From Mesorhizobium sp. Root102 (lineage in GTDB: Bacteria > Pseudomonadota > Alphaproteobacteria > Rhizobiales > Rhizobiaceae): a DNA stretch of 64,000 nucleotides. The stretch is from positions 1,430 through 65,429 of the forward strand of contig NZ_LMCP01000001.1 in the NCBI RefSeq assembly GCF_001425625.1, in the 5' to 3' direction. The position numbers were made by a program, and so were the translations under genes. Shown piece after piece: positions 8,470 through 17,250 of this stretch. The notes under the pieces are model-generated. The model made no database searches. It was given only the letters and a program-made list of their open reading frames with translations, and was not told the origin of the DNA. Every line of letters begins with the position of its first letter. The stretch's first letter is position 1.

Positions 8470-9288
8470 CTAACCTATATCGGAGGGCGGCACCTTCTCG
8501 CCCTCGCGCTTGGCGCGCTTGGAATAGGCGCGCACGCTGAACGGCAGGAAGATCAGGTAGCCGGCGACCGAAGCGGTCAGCGTGTACCAGGGATAGGTCA
8601 TCAGCAGGAGCACGTAGAGCACGACACCGAGGATGATCGGCAACACCCTGTCGCCCGGAATTCTCAGGCTCTTGCCGGAATAGACCGGCAGCCGGCTGAC
8701 CAGCAGAAAGGCGACCAGGATGGTGAAGCCAGTGGCGACGAAGGCCGCTGGACGACTGGGCTCCAGCCCGGTGCGCAGGAAATAGAGATAGAGTGGCAGC
8801 ATCACCAGCACGGCGCCCGCCGGCGCCGGCACGCCGACGAAATATTCGGACTGCCACAGGGGGCGATCGCCCTTCTCGTCGTCGAGAACGTTGAAACGGG
8901 CGAGGCGCAGCCCACAGGCGATGGCGAACAGGAGTGCTGCGATCCAGCCCGGCGAGCCGGCGCGGTCGAGCAGGAAGGCATAGAGTACCAGAGCCGGGGC
9001 CACTCCGAAATTGACGATGTCGGCCAGCGAATCCATCTGGGCGCCGAATTTGGAAGTCGCCTTCAGCATCCGCGCCAGGCGGCCGTCAATGCCGTCAAGG
9101 AAGGCGGCAAGCAGCACCATCACCACCGCCGGCTCGAAGCGGCCTTCGAAACCGAAGCGGATGCCGGACAGGCCTGCGCAGATGGCAAGCACGGTGACGA
9201 GGTTGGGCAGCACCATGCGCATCGGGATCTCGCGGATGCGCGGACCGCCGCTGGCATGGGCCTCGAACTTTTTGTATTGCGTGCCCAC
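8470..9288 (-). CDS. pssA: CDP-diacylglycerol-serine O-phosphatidyltransferase
   Basis: This membrane enzyme (272 residues) makes phosphatidylserine from CDP-diacylglycerol and serine. The CDP-alcohol phosphatidyltransferase signature DGx2ARx8Gx3Dx3D is complete: Asp68-Gly69, Ala72-Arg73, Gly82, Asp86 and Asp90. About seven hydrophobic segments surround it. The start is a GTG only two bases after the psd stop codon, so the two genes are translationally linked. Together they form the bacterial route to phosphatidylethanolamine. Confidence 0.94.
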   Translation of the reverse strand: MGTQYKKFEAHASGGPRIREIPMRMVLPNLVTVLAICAGLSGIRFGFEGRFEPAVVMVLLAAFLDGIDGRLARMLKATSKFGAQMDSLADIVNFGVAPALVLYAFLLDRAGSPGWIAALLFAIACGLRLARFNVLDDEKGDRPLWQSEYFVGVPAPAGAVLVMLPLYLYFLRTGLEPSRPAAFVATGFTILVAFLLVSRLPVYSGKSLRIPGDRVLPIILGVVLYVLLLMTYPWYTLTASVAGYLIFLPFSVRAYSKRAKREGEKVPPSDIG

Positions 9289-9290
9289 CG

Positions 9291-9989
9291 TCAGGAAATC
9301 CGCACGAGGGGGGTGCCGGCCACACCGCCGAATTCGGCCAGCACGGTTTCGCCGCCGACCGCCGTCTGACCAACGGCAACACGCGGCGTGGCGGTCAAGG
9401 GCAGGAACACATCGACACGTGAGCCGAAGCGGATCAGGCCAAAACGCTCGCCGATGGCGATCGAGCCGCCGGCCTCGGCCCAGCAGACGATGCGCCGCGC
9501 CACCAGGCCGGCGATCTGGACGGCGGCTATCGTGCCATTGGGGCTTTCGATGACCAAGCCGTTGCGTTCGTTCTCGGTGCTTGCCTTGTCGAGTTCGGCA
9601 TTGAGGAATTTTCCAGGCCGATGCTCGATCCTGGCGATGCGGCCGCGCACCGGAGCGCGATTCACGTGGCAGGAGAAGACGTTCATGAACACCGAGATGC
9701 GGGTCATTTCGACGTTGCCGAGGCCAAGTTCGCGCGGCGGCACGGCCGGCCCGACCGCCGAAATGATGCCGTCGGCGGGACTGACCACGAGGCGATCGTC
9801 GACCGGCGTGACGCGTTCGGGATCACGGAAGAAATAGACGCACCAGGCCGTCAGGATAAGGCCTATCCAGAACAGGATCGACGAGAAATAGCCAAGGAAA
9901 AGGGTTGCCGCGCCAAAGGCCGCGATAAAGGGATAGCCTTCGCGATGGATCGGTACGAACGCGTTCTTGACCGTATCGACAAGGCTCAT
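9291..9989 (-). CDS. psd: Phosphatidylserine decarboxylase proenzyme
   Basis: The 232-residue proenzyme converts phosphatidylserine to phosphatidylethanolamine at the inner membrane. Self-cleavage between Gly189 and Ser190 (in RFGSRVD) creates the pyruvoyl group. The short length and RFGS motif fit the Psd type common in rhizobia (length about 230), not the longer E. coli type with LGST. Two hydrophobic segments near residues 20-55 anchor it. It is first in a two-gene operon with pssA. Confidence 0.94.
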   Translation of the reverse strand: MSLVDTVKNAFVPIHREGYPFIAAFGAATLFLGYFSSILFWIGLILTAWCVYFFRDPERVTPVDDRLVVSPADGIISAVGPAVPPRELGLGNVEMTRISVFMNVFSCHVNRAPVRGRIARIEHRPGKFLNAELDKASTENERNGLVIESPNGTIAAVQIAGLVARRIVCWAEAGGSIAIGERFGLIRFGSRVDVFLPLTATPRVAVGQTAVGGETVLAEFGGVAGTPLVRIS

Positions 9990-10178
9990 CGGGCTGGGGC
10001 AGGCTCCGTTTCAATTGCGGCCTCAATAGCCGAAAGCCCCCCTCGCCGCAACGCAACAATCGGCAAGGTAGCTTCGGACGCAACGGGGAGAAGGGACGAT
10101 GCGCTTGCCCATCGGCATCATTCTCGCCAGAATTCGGACCGCCGCCGGGTCAAATCGCGGAGAAAAGGTCGGCCGCCC

Positions 10179-10330
10179 ATGATGCGGAACCCAAGCAACG
10201 CGCAGCGCATTGCCAGGCGATCGGCTGCCATGAGTGCAGGTCTGGTTACCTTGCCTGTATTGAACGGCAGCGCATTCGGTCAAGCCAAGCCGTCCTTCGA
10301 CTGCGCCAAGAGCAGTGCGGCACCGGCAAG
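10179..10330 (+). pseudogene. Truncated secreted-protein remnant (LprI/DUF1311-like)
   Basis: From the ATG at 10179 a frame reads a basic N-terminus, a signal-peptide-like core (MSAGLVTLPVLNGSAFGQA) and then PSFDCAKSSA. FDCAKA followed by a second Cys is how many LprI/DUF1311 lysozyme-inhibitor-like proteins begin after their signal peptide. Homology ends abruptly after about 50 codons, and the frame then runs through unrelated DNA into the SMP-30 gene. I read it as the 5' stump of a deleted gene. It could also be a chance open frame. Confidence 0.35.
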
Positions 10331-10507
10331 GAGGGTCGTACGGAGCCGCCTTCATGCGGCGCCAATAGGCGTGCCGATGGCATTTTTTCCTGAGCAAAAA
10401 GCATTAGGCCGCTGTCGGGAGACCTCCTCCTCGTCCGTCCTTGGGGAGAAAGCGCTTCATCACACCCGCAAGGGCCGATGGCGCGCGCAATGTGGAGGCT
10501 CCCGATC

Positions 10508-11371
10508 ATGCAGACATCATCAGGCAACAAAGCTCGTGTCGTCACCGCCGGCCTCGCCTTCGGGGAATCGCCGCGCTGGCATGACGGGCGCCTCTGGCTC
10601 TGCAACTGGGGCACCGGCGAGATCGTCGCCGTCGATGCCGACGGCAACCGCGAGGTTACGCTTACCGTGCCGGCTGTCCTGCCCTACTCCATCGACTGGC
10701 TGCCCGATGGTCGTCTGCTCGTTGTGTCAGGTCGTGAAGGCTTGCTGCTGCGGCAGGAAGCCGATGGCGCGCTTGTCACCCACGCCGATCTGCGACCCCT
10801 GTCGAAAAGCCCTTGGAACGAGACCGTCGTCGATGGGCGCGGCAACGTCTATGTCAATGGCGGCGGACCGGCGCCGGCGTCGGGCGAGCATTTCGGCCCC
10901 GGCACCATCGCGCTGATCGGCCCCGATGGCGCGGTTCGACAGGTGGCCGAGAACATCGCCTTTGCCAATGGCATGGCGGTGACCCCGGACAACAAGACGC
11001 TGATCGTCGCAGAATCCCACGCCAACCGGTTGACCGCCTTCGACATCGCCGCCGACGGCAGCCTGGCCAACCGACGGGTCTGGGCCGATCTCGACGGCTA
11101 TCCCGACGGCATTTGCCTCGATGCCGAAGGGGCGGTCTGGTACGCGGATGTGCCCAACAAGCACTGCGTGCGGGTGCGCGAAGGCGATGAGGTGTTGCAG
11201 ACGGTCACCGTCGATCGCGGCTGCTTTGCCTGCATGCTGGGCGGCACCGACAGGAAAACGCTGTTCATCCTCGCCGCCGAATGGCGCGGGTTCGAACACA
11301 TGGTCAGCGGCGCCCGCACAGGCCAGGTGCTCAGCGTGGAAGCGCCGGCACCTGGCGTCGGTTGGCCGTAA
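10508..11371 (+). CDS. SMP-30/gluconolactonase family protein
   Basis: The product has about 287 residues and forms a six-bladed beta-propeller of the SMP-30/gluconolactonase/LRE family. Typical metal-binding landmarks are FGESPRW near the N-terminus, VDGRGNVYVN in the middle and YPDGICLDAEG in the second half. Members hydrolyse sugar lactones or related esters. The start is the ATG at 10508, with GGAGG nine bases before it; an in-frame ATG at 10478 lacks such a site. It converges on the monooxygenase gene with only nine bases between stop codons. The substrate is not determinable here. Confidence 0.9.
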   Translation: MQTSSGNKARVVTAGLAFGESPRWHDGRLWLCNWGTGEIVAVDADGNREVTLTVPAVLPYSIDWLPDGRLLVVSGREGLLLRQEADGALVTHADLRPLSKSPWNETVVDGRGNVYVNGGGPAPASGEHFGPGTIALIGPDGAVRQVAENIAFANGMAVTPDNKTLIVAESHANRLTAFDIAADGSLANRRVWADLDGYPDGICLDAEGAVWYADVPNKHCVRVREGDEVLQTVTVDRGCFACMLGGTDRKTLFILAAEWRGFEHMVSGARTGQVLSVEAPAPGVGWP

Positions 11372-11380
11372 GGAGCCTTA

Positions 11381-11728
11381 CTACAGCCCCGGCACCCGCT
11401 GATAGTTGGCGATATCGGCGCGCACGCCGAGCCGGGCAATCGTCTCCTGCGGGTCGAAGGCGATGCGCTCGTGCGCCGCCTTGACGATCGGCACGACATC
11501 GTCGACGGCCGCCTGGCTTTCCCATTCGACGATCGTCACAAGGTTGAATTCGCCCGGCCCTGAGAATTGCTCGAGCAGGAAATCCTGCACGAAGCCTTGT
11601 TGCAGGCGCAGCAATTCATGCGTTGTCCGGACCTTGGTGAGTATCTCTTCGCGAGCGGCGGCCGGGACGACGAACTTGTCCACCCTGAACACGCTGCCAC
11701 CATCAACGCTCTGATTTGTCTTGCTCAT
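11381..11728 (-). CDS. Antibiotic biosynthesis monooxygenase (ABM) domain protein
   Basis: This 115-residue single-domain protein has the alpha/beta ferredoxin-like ABM fold seen in small cofactorless monooxygenases such as YgiN. The pattern FRVDKFVVPAAAREEIL, then FNLVTIVEWES and a following helix, fits the family. Many such proteins oxidise quinols or aromatic compounds. Its promoter carries a perfect 16-bp palindrome in an apparently elongated spacer, the hallmark of MerR-type control, so it probably responds to a redox-active or toxic compound. The regulator is not in this window. Confidence 0.82.
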   Translation of the reverse strand: MSKTNQSVDGGSVFRVDKFVVPAAAREEILTKVRTTHELLRLQQGFVQDFLLEQFSGPGEFNLVTIVEWESQAAVDDVVPIVKAAHERIAFDPQETIARLGVRADIANYQRVPGL

Positions 11729-11779
11729 TTCGATTGTTCCGTTCTTGGATCAGGTTGTTTCCGGGCTCCAAGAACGGCC

Positions 11780-11806
11780 TACAATCTCAACTTAAGTTGA
11801 GGTCAA
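11780..11806 (-). promoter_or_regulatory. MerR-type promoter with palindromic spacer
   Basis: On the minus strand TTGACC (11806-11801) overlaps the palindrome CTCAACTTAAGTTGAG (11786-11801), followed by TTGTAG/TAGGCC as a possible -10. A palindrome filling a 17-19 bp spacer right after a TTGACC -35 box is how SoxR and related MerR regulators bind, and the sequence resembles the SoxR box CCTCAAGTTAACTTGAGG. It points at the ABM monooxygenase gene, whose start is about 60 bases downstream. Confidence 0.6.
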
Positions 11807-11890
11807 GCGGAAATTTCAGCTGATCTGTGGAATGGCTCGGATGGCGACGCTGCCGATGTCCCCTCGTGGGGGAGATTGGCACTCCATCGC

Positions 11891-13771
11891 CTATGACACC
11901 TCCGACGTCCGCCGGCGAACGATGACGCCAAGCTCGTCGCCCTCGCGGGCGATGCGCAGCCGCTCCTCGGCTTCGGTCGCCTCGCGCTGGCGGTCCCACA
12001 TCGAGGCATAGAGGCCATGCTTGCGCATCAGTTCGGCATGGGTGCCGCGCTCGGCGATCTGGCCATCCTGCAGCACGATGATCTCATCGGCGGTAATCAC
12101 CGTCGACAGGCGGTGGGCGATGACGATGGTGGTGCGGCCGCGACTGACCAGATCGAGCGCGGCCTGGATTTCCTGCTCGGTGTGGCTGTCGAGCGCCGAG
12201 GTCGCTTCGTCGAGCATCAGGATCGGCGGCGCTTTCAGGATGGTGCGGGCGATCGCCACGCGCTGCTTCTCGCCGCCCGAAAGCTTCAGCCCGCGCTCGC
12301 CGACCATCGACTTGTAGCCATCGGGCAATCGCTCGATGAACGGCCCGATCTGGGCGAGTTCGGCCGCCTTGCGCATATCCTCCTCGCTGGCGCCGATGCG
12401 GCCATAGCGGATGTTGTAGGCGATGGTGTCGTTAAACAGCACAGTGTCTTGCGGCACCATGCCGATCGCGCCGCGCAGGCTCTCCTGCGTCACGTCCCTG
12501 ATGTCCTGGCCGTCGATCAGCACCTGGCCGCCCTGCACGTCGTAAAAGCGGAACAGTAGCCGCGAGATGGTCGACTTGCCGGCGCCCGAGGGCCCGACAA
12601 TGGCGACGGTCTTGCCGGCCGGCACCTCGAAGCTGATGCCCTTCAGGATCTTGCGGTTCGGGTCATAGGAGAAATGCACGTCGCGGAACTCGACCTTGCC
12701 GGCGCTGACCGCGAGCGGCCTGGCGTCCGGTTTGTCGACGATCTCCTGCGGCACATCCAAAAGATCGAACATCTGCTCGATATCGGTCAGCCCTTGGCGG
12801 ATTTCGCGGTAGATGAAGCCGATGAAATTGAGCGGCACCGACAGCTGCATCAGCATGGCGTTGATGAAGACGAAGTCGCCGACCGTCTGCGTGCCGGCCT
12901 GCACCTCGAGCGCCGACATGCACATGACGATGACCGTGCCGAGGCCGAAGATGATGCCCTGGCCGAAGTTCAGCCAGCCGAGCGAGGTCCAGATGCGCGT
13001 CGCGGCAACCTCGTAGCGCGCCATCGAGCGGTCGAAGCGTTCGGCCTCCATGCCTTCGTTGTTGAAATATTTGACCGTCTCGTAATTGAGCAGCGAGTCG
13101 ATCGCCTTGGTGTTGGCGTCGGTGTCGCTGTCGTTCATGTCGCGGCGGATCGAGATGCGCCAGTCGCTGGCGCGGACCGTGAACCAGACATAGACCCAGA
13201 CGGTGACCGCGACGACGACCACATATTTCCAACCATAGGTGTAGGCAAAGATGCCGGTGGTCAGCGAGAATTCGAGGATGGTCGGCGCCGTGTTGAGCAT
13301 GATGAAGCGCACGATCGTCTCGATGCCCTTGGTGCCGCGCTCGATGATGCGTGACAGGCCGCCGGTGCGCCGCTCCAGGTGGAAGCGCAGCGACAGTTGG
13401 TGCATGTGGACGAAGGTGCGGAAGGCGAGCTGGCGCACAGCATATTGGCCGACGCGGGCAAACAGCGCGTCGCGTAGCTGGTTGAAGCCTAGCTGCACCA
13501 GGCGCACGACATTGTAGGCGACGACCAGCATGACGGGCGCCAGCAGAAAAGTCGGCAGCGGCGGCACCGATTTGGCATCACCGGCGAGCGCGTCGGTCGC
13601 CCATTTGAAGAAATAGGGACCGGCGACCAGCGTCAGCTTGGCGATGACCAGCAACAGCGTTGCCCAGGTGACCCGGGCTCTCAGATCGGCGCGGTCCGCC
13701 GGCCACATGTAGGGCCACAGGTTGAGCAACGTCTTGAAGGTCGAGGAGTCGGAGACGGTTTTTTCGGCCAT
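11891..13771 (-). CDS. Atm1/HMT1-type ABC exporter (permease-ATPase fusion)
   Basis: This 626-residue half-transporter has an N-terminal six-helix ABC exporter domain (about 30-330) and a C-terminal ATPase domain. It carries Walker A GPSGAGKST near 391, signature LSGGEKQRVAIAR near 495, Walker B ILMLDEATSALDS near 515 and the H-loop IAHRLST. The membrane domain (LKTLLNLWPYMWP-like start, FFKWATDAL) resembles mitochondrial Atm1/ABCB7 and bacterial Atm1, which export glutathione-linked sulfur species and metal conjugates. The start is the ATG of MAEKTVS; upstream codons lie in a repeat. An ArsR regulator precedes it on the same strand. Confidence 0.9.
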   Translation of the reverse strand: MAEKTVSDSSTFKTLLNLWPYMWPADRADLRARVTWATLLLVIAKLTLVAGPYFFKWATDALAGDAKSVPPLPTFLLAPVMLVVAYNVVRLVQLGFNQLRDALFARVGQYAVRQLAFRTFVHMHQLSLRFHLERRTGGLSRIIERGTKGIETIVRFIMLNTAPTILEFSLTTGIFAYTYGWKYVVVVAVTVWVYVWFTVRASDWRISIRRDMNDSDTDANTKAIDSLLNYETVKYFNNEGMEAERFDRSMARYEVAATRIWTSLGWLNFGQGIIFGLGTVIVMCMSALEVQAGTQTVGDFVFINAMLMQLSVPLNFIGFIYREIRQGLTDIEQMFDLLDVPQEIVDKPDARPLAVSAGKVEFRDVHFSYDPNRKILKGISFEVPAGKTVAIVGPSGAGKSTISRLLFRFYDVQGGQVLIDGQDIRDVTQESLRGAIGMVPQDTVLFNDTIAYNIRYGRIGASEEDMRKAAELAQIGPFIERLPDGYKSMVGERGLKLSGGEKQRVAIARTILKAPPILMLDEATSALDSHTEQEIQAALDLVSRGRTTIVIAHRLSTVITADEIIVLQDGQIAERGTHAELMRKHGLYASMWDRQREATEAEERLRIAREGDELGVIVRRRTSEVS

Positions 13772-13799
13772 TTCTTGTGCCTTCTTCTTATGTCTTTTT

Positions 13800-13847
13800 G
13801 ACCATGATCTCGTCCGAAAACCGGGGTCCACTTTTCGGGATCATGGT
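13800..13847. repeat. RIME-like palindromic element, family A
   Basis: GACCATGATC at the left and GATCATGGTC at the right bracket a core of CGAAAACCGG and CCACTTTTCGG. The same element recurs at 53145-53191. It begins exactly at the TAG stop codon of the ArsR gene and lies between that gene and the ABC exporter. It can form a hairpin that may affect the arsR-exporter transcript. Confidence 0.8.
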
Positions 13848-14180
13848 CTAGCGGCCGGAGCAGCAGGAATTGACGAGCGCGGTCAGCGACGCCGAGACGT
13901 CGGCGAGCGCGGCGTGGTCGACCGCATAGCGCGAGCGCTGGCGATCAGGCTCGAAGCGCACCAGCCCTGCTTCGACCAGTATCTTCAGGTGTTGCGACAC
14001 GGTGGACTGCGCCAGATCGAAACGATCGACGACTTCGCGGCAGCAACAGGAGCTGCTGGCCGACAGGTGCTTCAGGATTTCAATCCGCGCCGGGTGCGAA
14101 AGCGCTGCCAGCCGGGCGGCAACGGTGCGGCTGTCCAGGGCGCGGCCGGGCATACCTATTTCAGCTAGGGATTCGGTCAT
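13848..14180 (-). CDS. ArsR family metalloregulator-like repressor
   Basis: This 110-residue winged-helix repressor has the ArsR signature ALSHPARIEILKHL, followed by the recognition helix STVSQHLKILVEAGLV. It carries an unusual CCC cluster (residues about 47-49, just before the recognition region) and an SCCSGR C-terminus, both candidate thiol or metal ligands. It precedes an Atm1-type exporter on the same strand, which suggests metal- or thiol-stress control of that exporter. A near-palindrome overlaps its start codon. The TAG stop codon coincides with the border of a repeat element. Confidence 0.88.
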   Translation of the reverse strand: MTESLAEIGMPGRALDSRTVAARLAALSHPARIEILKHLSASSSCCCREVVDRFDLAQSTVSQHLKILVEAGLVRFEPDRQRSRYAVDHAALADVSASLTALVNSCCSGR

Positions 14181-14202
14181 CGTCTATCGGCGATAAACGA
14201 TG
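14178..14202. promoter_or_regulatory. Possible ArsR operator
   Basis: CATCG and CGATG at the ends flank TATCG-G-CGATA, an 11-bp palindrome, making a 25-bp imperfect inverted repeat. It overlaps the arsR start codon, so bound repressor would block its own transcription or translation initiation. The assignment is inferred from position and symmetry only. Confidence 0.45.
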
Positions 14203-14314
14203 GGAAGGCATGGGGCAAGCTATGCCGATGGGTAGATAGCTCGCACAAGAACGGGCAGAGCGCTGGAACTGCCAATCTCCTCCTCGTGGGGGAGATCGGC
14301 TAGTCGCTGAAACC

Positions 14315-15895
14315 CTACGGCGCCTTGGCCGGCGCCGTCGTCGCCTGCTCGCCCATTGCCTTGAGGTCGGCGGCTTCGCCTTCCTTCGACTTTTCCGGGA
14401 CCTTGAACACCTGCCCCGGCCAGATGCGGTCGGGATCGCTGATCTGGTCCTGGTTGGCGAGGTAGATGGTCGAGAAGCGCACGCCATGGCCGTAGACGCG
14501 CCGCGAGATCCGCCACAGCGTGTCGTTGCGGCGGATGATGACGGCGCCGTCGGCATGTTCGAGCTTGGGCGCCACGGTCTCGGGCACATCGCCTGGCGGC
14601 GTCGCCGCCGCAACGGCCGGAGCCTCGGTGGGGGGAGCCGGCATCGTGGCCGGTGCCGTCTCGGCCGGTGCCGTGGCAACGGCCGGCGCCTCTGTTGCTG
14701 GTGTGGCGGGAGCCGGTGCGGGTTCTGCAGGGGCAGCCGCGACAACAGCTGGTGCCGGGGGCGCTTCCGCAGCGGCAGGTGCGGCCGGCTTTGCTTCGGC
14801 AGGCTTGATCTCGGCAGGCGCCACGGCGGCGATCGCTTCGCCCGGCTCGCGCTCGAACGGCACGGCGGCGCGGGCCACCACTTTCACGCCGTCGGTATCG
14901 AGACCGTCGACATGGATGGTGTAGCTGCCGACCGGAATGTCGCGCGTCGCCTCGACGAGGAAGTGGCCGTCCGGCGATGTCTGCGCGTCCCCGAGCAGGA
15001 TGTCGTTGGCATAGGCTCGCACCTTGCGGCCGGCATCGGCTAGGCCAGCGACAAAGATCTTGTTGCCGTCGATCTCGACCGCCTCGACGACGATCTTTGG
15101 CTCGGCCACGGCTGCCGCCGGCGGCGTCGCCGGCGCTGCCGGAGCAGTTGCTGCTTCAACCACGGCTGGTGCTGGAGCGGCTGGTGCCGGAGCGGTTGCG
15201 GGCGCTTCGGCCGCGGGAGCAGCCGGTGCGGCAGCCTGGTCGCCCGCAGCCAGTGCTGCCGGCTTTGTCTCGGGCGCGGGAACGGTGAGCAGTTCGGCCG
15301 GCTTGCCAGGCTCCTCGACCATGGCCAGCACCTGGCCGGCCGCATCCTTGGGAACCGAAACGACGGCGGTCTGCACCGAGGGCGTCACGACATCGCCCGT
15401 AGTCGCGCGCAGCGCGATCGTATAGTCGCCAGGCTTCAGCGGATCGTCGAGAATGATGACAAAGGCGCCATCCGGACCGGCAACCGTCGAGCCAAGCACC
15501 GTCGAGCCGTTGAGGATCTCCACCTTCGTGTTCGGCGCCGCATTGCCGGCAACGACGATCGAGCCATTGCTTTCGACGCGCACGACATCGAAGGACGGTG
15601 CGATCGGGCCGGCCGCGGCCGGCGCTGCCGGAGCCGCCGCATCCGTTGCCGGTGCGGCCGGTGCCGTTGCCTGGGGCACCGCAGCGGGAGCAGCCGGGAC
15701 CTCCGCTGGCGGCAGCCGCGCTTCCGTGCCGGGATCGGCCGGCTTCGGCGCCGCGGGCGGCGTCAGCGCCGCCACGTTCGCCGGCGGCGTGCGATTGAGA
15801 TACGGGTCGAGTGCGCCCGATACATAGGCGGTTCCCGCGGCCGCAACGGTCCCACCCGCCGCGAACAGGAACGCCTTCAATGGATTAACTGCCAT
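14315..15895 (-). CDS. LysM domain protein with Ig-like repeats and Ala/Pro-rich linkers
   Basis: The 526-residue protein starts with a membrane anchor or signal segment (MAVNPLKAFLFAAGGTVAAA). Two copies of a bacterial Ig-like module follow (about 100-165 and 268-335), each with an SPDGHF- or GPDGAF-type turn and a GDYTI/GSYTI strand. Long Ala/Pro/Glu linkers lie between. A LysM module is near the C-terminus (about 452-500: NDTLWRISRRVYG, then WPGQVFKVP). LysM binds peptidoglycan, so it probably sits in the periplasm on the cell wall. Partners are unknown. Confidence 0.85.
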   Translation of the reverse strand: MAVNPLKAFLFAAGGTVAAAGTAYVSGALDPYLNRTPPANVAALTPPAAPKPADPGTEARLPPAEVPAAPAAVPQATAPAAPATDAAAPAAPAAAGPIAPSFDVVRVESNGSIVVAGNAAPNTKVEILNGSTVLGSTVAGPDGAFVIILDDPLKPGDYTIALRATTGDVVTPSVQTAVVSVPKDAAGQVLAMVEEPGKPAELLTVPAPETKPAALAAGDQAAAPAAPAAEAPATAPAPAAPAPAVVEAATAPAAPATPPAAAVAEPKIVVEAVEIDGNKIFVAGLADAGRKVRAYANDILLGDAQTSPDGHFLVEATRDIPVGSYTIHVDGLDTDGVKVVARAAVPFEREPGEAIAAVAPAEIKPAEAKPAAPAAAEAPPAPAVVAAAPAEPAPAPATPATEAPAVATAPAETAPATMPAPPTEAPAVAAATPPGDVPETVAPKLEHADGAVIIRRNDTLWRISRRVYGHGVRFSTIYLANQDQISDPDRIWPGQVFKVPEKSKEGEAADLKAMGEQATTAPAKAP

Positions 15896-16021
15896 ATTTG
15901 CCTACCCCTTAGCCACCTAACGCCGGTCTAGCCTGTTTTGCCAAAGCCGACAAGAAAAAGCCCGCCCTTGTTGACCCTTGGGGCTTGACCGCGCTTTCAG
16001 ACCCAATCACCAATCATCGCC

Positions 16022-16633
16022 ATGAACACGATTCGATCCGTCTGCGTCTATTGCGGCTCGTCTCCGGGCCGCGATGAAACCTATATAAAGGCCGGACACC
16101 TGCTCGGGCGCTCGATTGCCAAAGCCGGACTGCGGCTGGTCTATGGCGGCGGCACCAAAGGGATCATGGGCGCCGTCGCCGAAGGCGCGCTCAAGGCCGG
16201 CGGCAAGGTGACAGGCATCATTCCGCGCTTCCTGATCAACAAGGAGGCGACCGAAACCGCGCTGGACCGGCTCGATGAACTCTTGATCACCGACAACATG
16301 CACGAGCGCAAACACAAGATGTTCGAGAAATCCGACGCCTTTGTGGCGCTGCCGGGCGGCATCGGCACGGTCGAGGAGATCGTCGAGGTCATGACCTGGG
16401 CGCAGCTCGGCCATCATCGCAAGCCGATCGTCTTCGGCAATGTCGGCGGATTCTGGGATCCGATGCTGGCGTTGCTCGATCACATGGCCGCCGAGGGCTT
16501 CATCCACACCGCGCAGCGGGTCAAGCCGCTGGTCGTCGACGATCCCGAAGCGATCGTCGCCGCCATCATGGTGGCTGGATCCTCCGTCGATGCGCCGACC
16601 GAGGGCGTGCAGTCGGTGATCGACAAGCTGTAG
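16022..16633 (+). CDS. LOG/TIGR00730 family Rossmann-fold protein
   Basis: The 203-residue product has the family motifs GGGTKGIMG (about residues 41-49) and PGGIGTVEEI. These define the LOG family, once mislabelled lysine decarboxylases. Studied members cleave cytokinin or other nucleoside 5'-monophosphates to free base and ribose phosphate. The N-terminal VCVYCGSSPG binds the phosphate. It is monocistronic; a heptamer repeat array begins about 55 bases past its stop. The in vivo substrate in this organism is open. Confidence 0.9.
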   Translation: MNTIRSVCVYCGSSPGRDETYIKAGHLLGRSIAKAGLRLVYGGGTKGIMGAVAEGALKAGGKVTGIIPRFLINKEATETALDRLDELLITDNMHERKHKMFEKSDAFVALPGGIGTVEEIVEVMTWAQLGHHRKPIVFGNVGGFWDPMLALLDHMAAEGFIHTAQRVKPLVVDDPEAIVAAIMVAGSSVDAPTEGVQSVIDKL

Positions 16634-16688
16634 GGGAGTAAGGCAGTAGGGTAGTAAGGCAATATGTGAATTGCCTGGAGTGTCTTCC

Positions 16689-16758
16689 CCCACTGCCCAC
16701 TGCCCACTGCCCACTGCCCACTGCCCACTGCCCACTGCCCACTGCCTACTGCCTTCTG
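16689..16758. repeat. Heptanucleotide tandem repeat (CCCACTG), 10 units
   Basis: Eight perfect copies of CCCACTG are followed by two degenerate ones (CCTACTG, CCTTCTG). The array lies between the LOG gene and the 3' end of the LysR remnant. Read on the minus strand it encodes a repeating seven-residue block, because 7 bases times 3 frames equals 7 codons. Slippage would change the frame. Confidence 0.9.
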
Positions 16759-17250
16759 CCCCTCCTGTGCAGCCTGCCGTAAGCCGGCGATCACCGCCCG
16801 CCGATCCTGCCGCCGCCAGGCGAGATGGATAGCCACGCTGCGCTTGAAGCAGGGAAGGTCGCGGAAGACGTTCCCCGGCGGCGCGGCGCTTCGCAGGCTC
16901 TCTTCCGTTGCCAGGCCTAATCCAGCGCTGACCAGGCCGAGCGAGGTCAAGGGATCGGCCGTCTCATAGGCGATGTCGGGCACGAAGCCCGCTTCGATGC
17001 AAGCGGCCAGGAACTGGCCGCGGTTGGTGTCGACCGGCTGGCGCACCACGGTGATCCAGGTGGCGCCGTCGAGATGATGCGGGCGGATATCGGCGACAGC
17101 GATGAGCGCATCGCCATCGGGTATCGCCAGCACCAGCGGCTCGCGCCGGACCAGCATCGAGGCAATTTCGGGATAGTCGGCCGGCGGCGGCGAATAGATT
17201 AGGCCGAGATCGAGCGTGCGCTGGCGAAGCCCTTCCACCTGCGCAGCAGC
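16759..17250 (-). pseudogene. LysR regulator remnant (effector domain only)
   Basis: The minus strand codes for most of a LysR effector-binding domain, from AAAQVEGLRQRTLDLG through REPLVLAIPDGDAL to [13 protein letters not shown]. The helix-turn-helix domain and linker are absent. The 5' edge stops at about 17250, where coding for another protein begins on the opposite strand. The 3' end runs into the heptamer array with no stop of its own. The gene cannot make a DNA-binding regulator. Confidence 0.75.

Noticed and set aside
16689..16758. Heptamer array as a CRISPR
   Set aside because: Direct adjacent repeats of 7 bases with no spacers and no cas genes.
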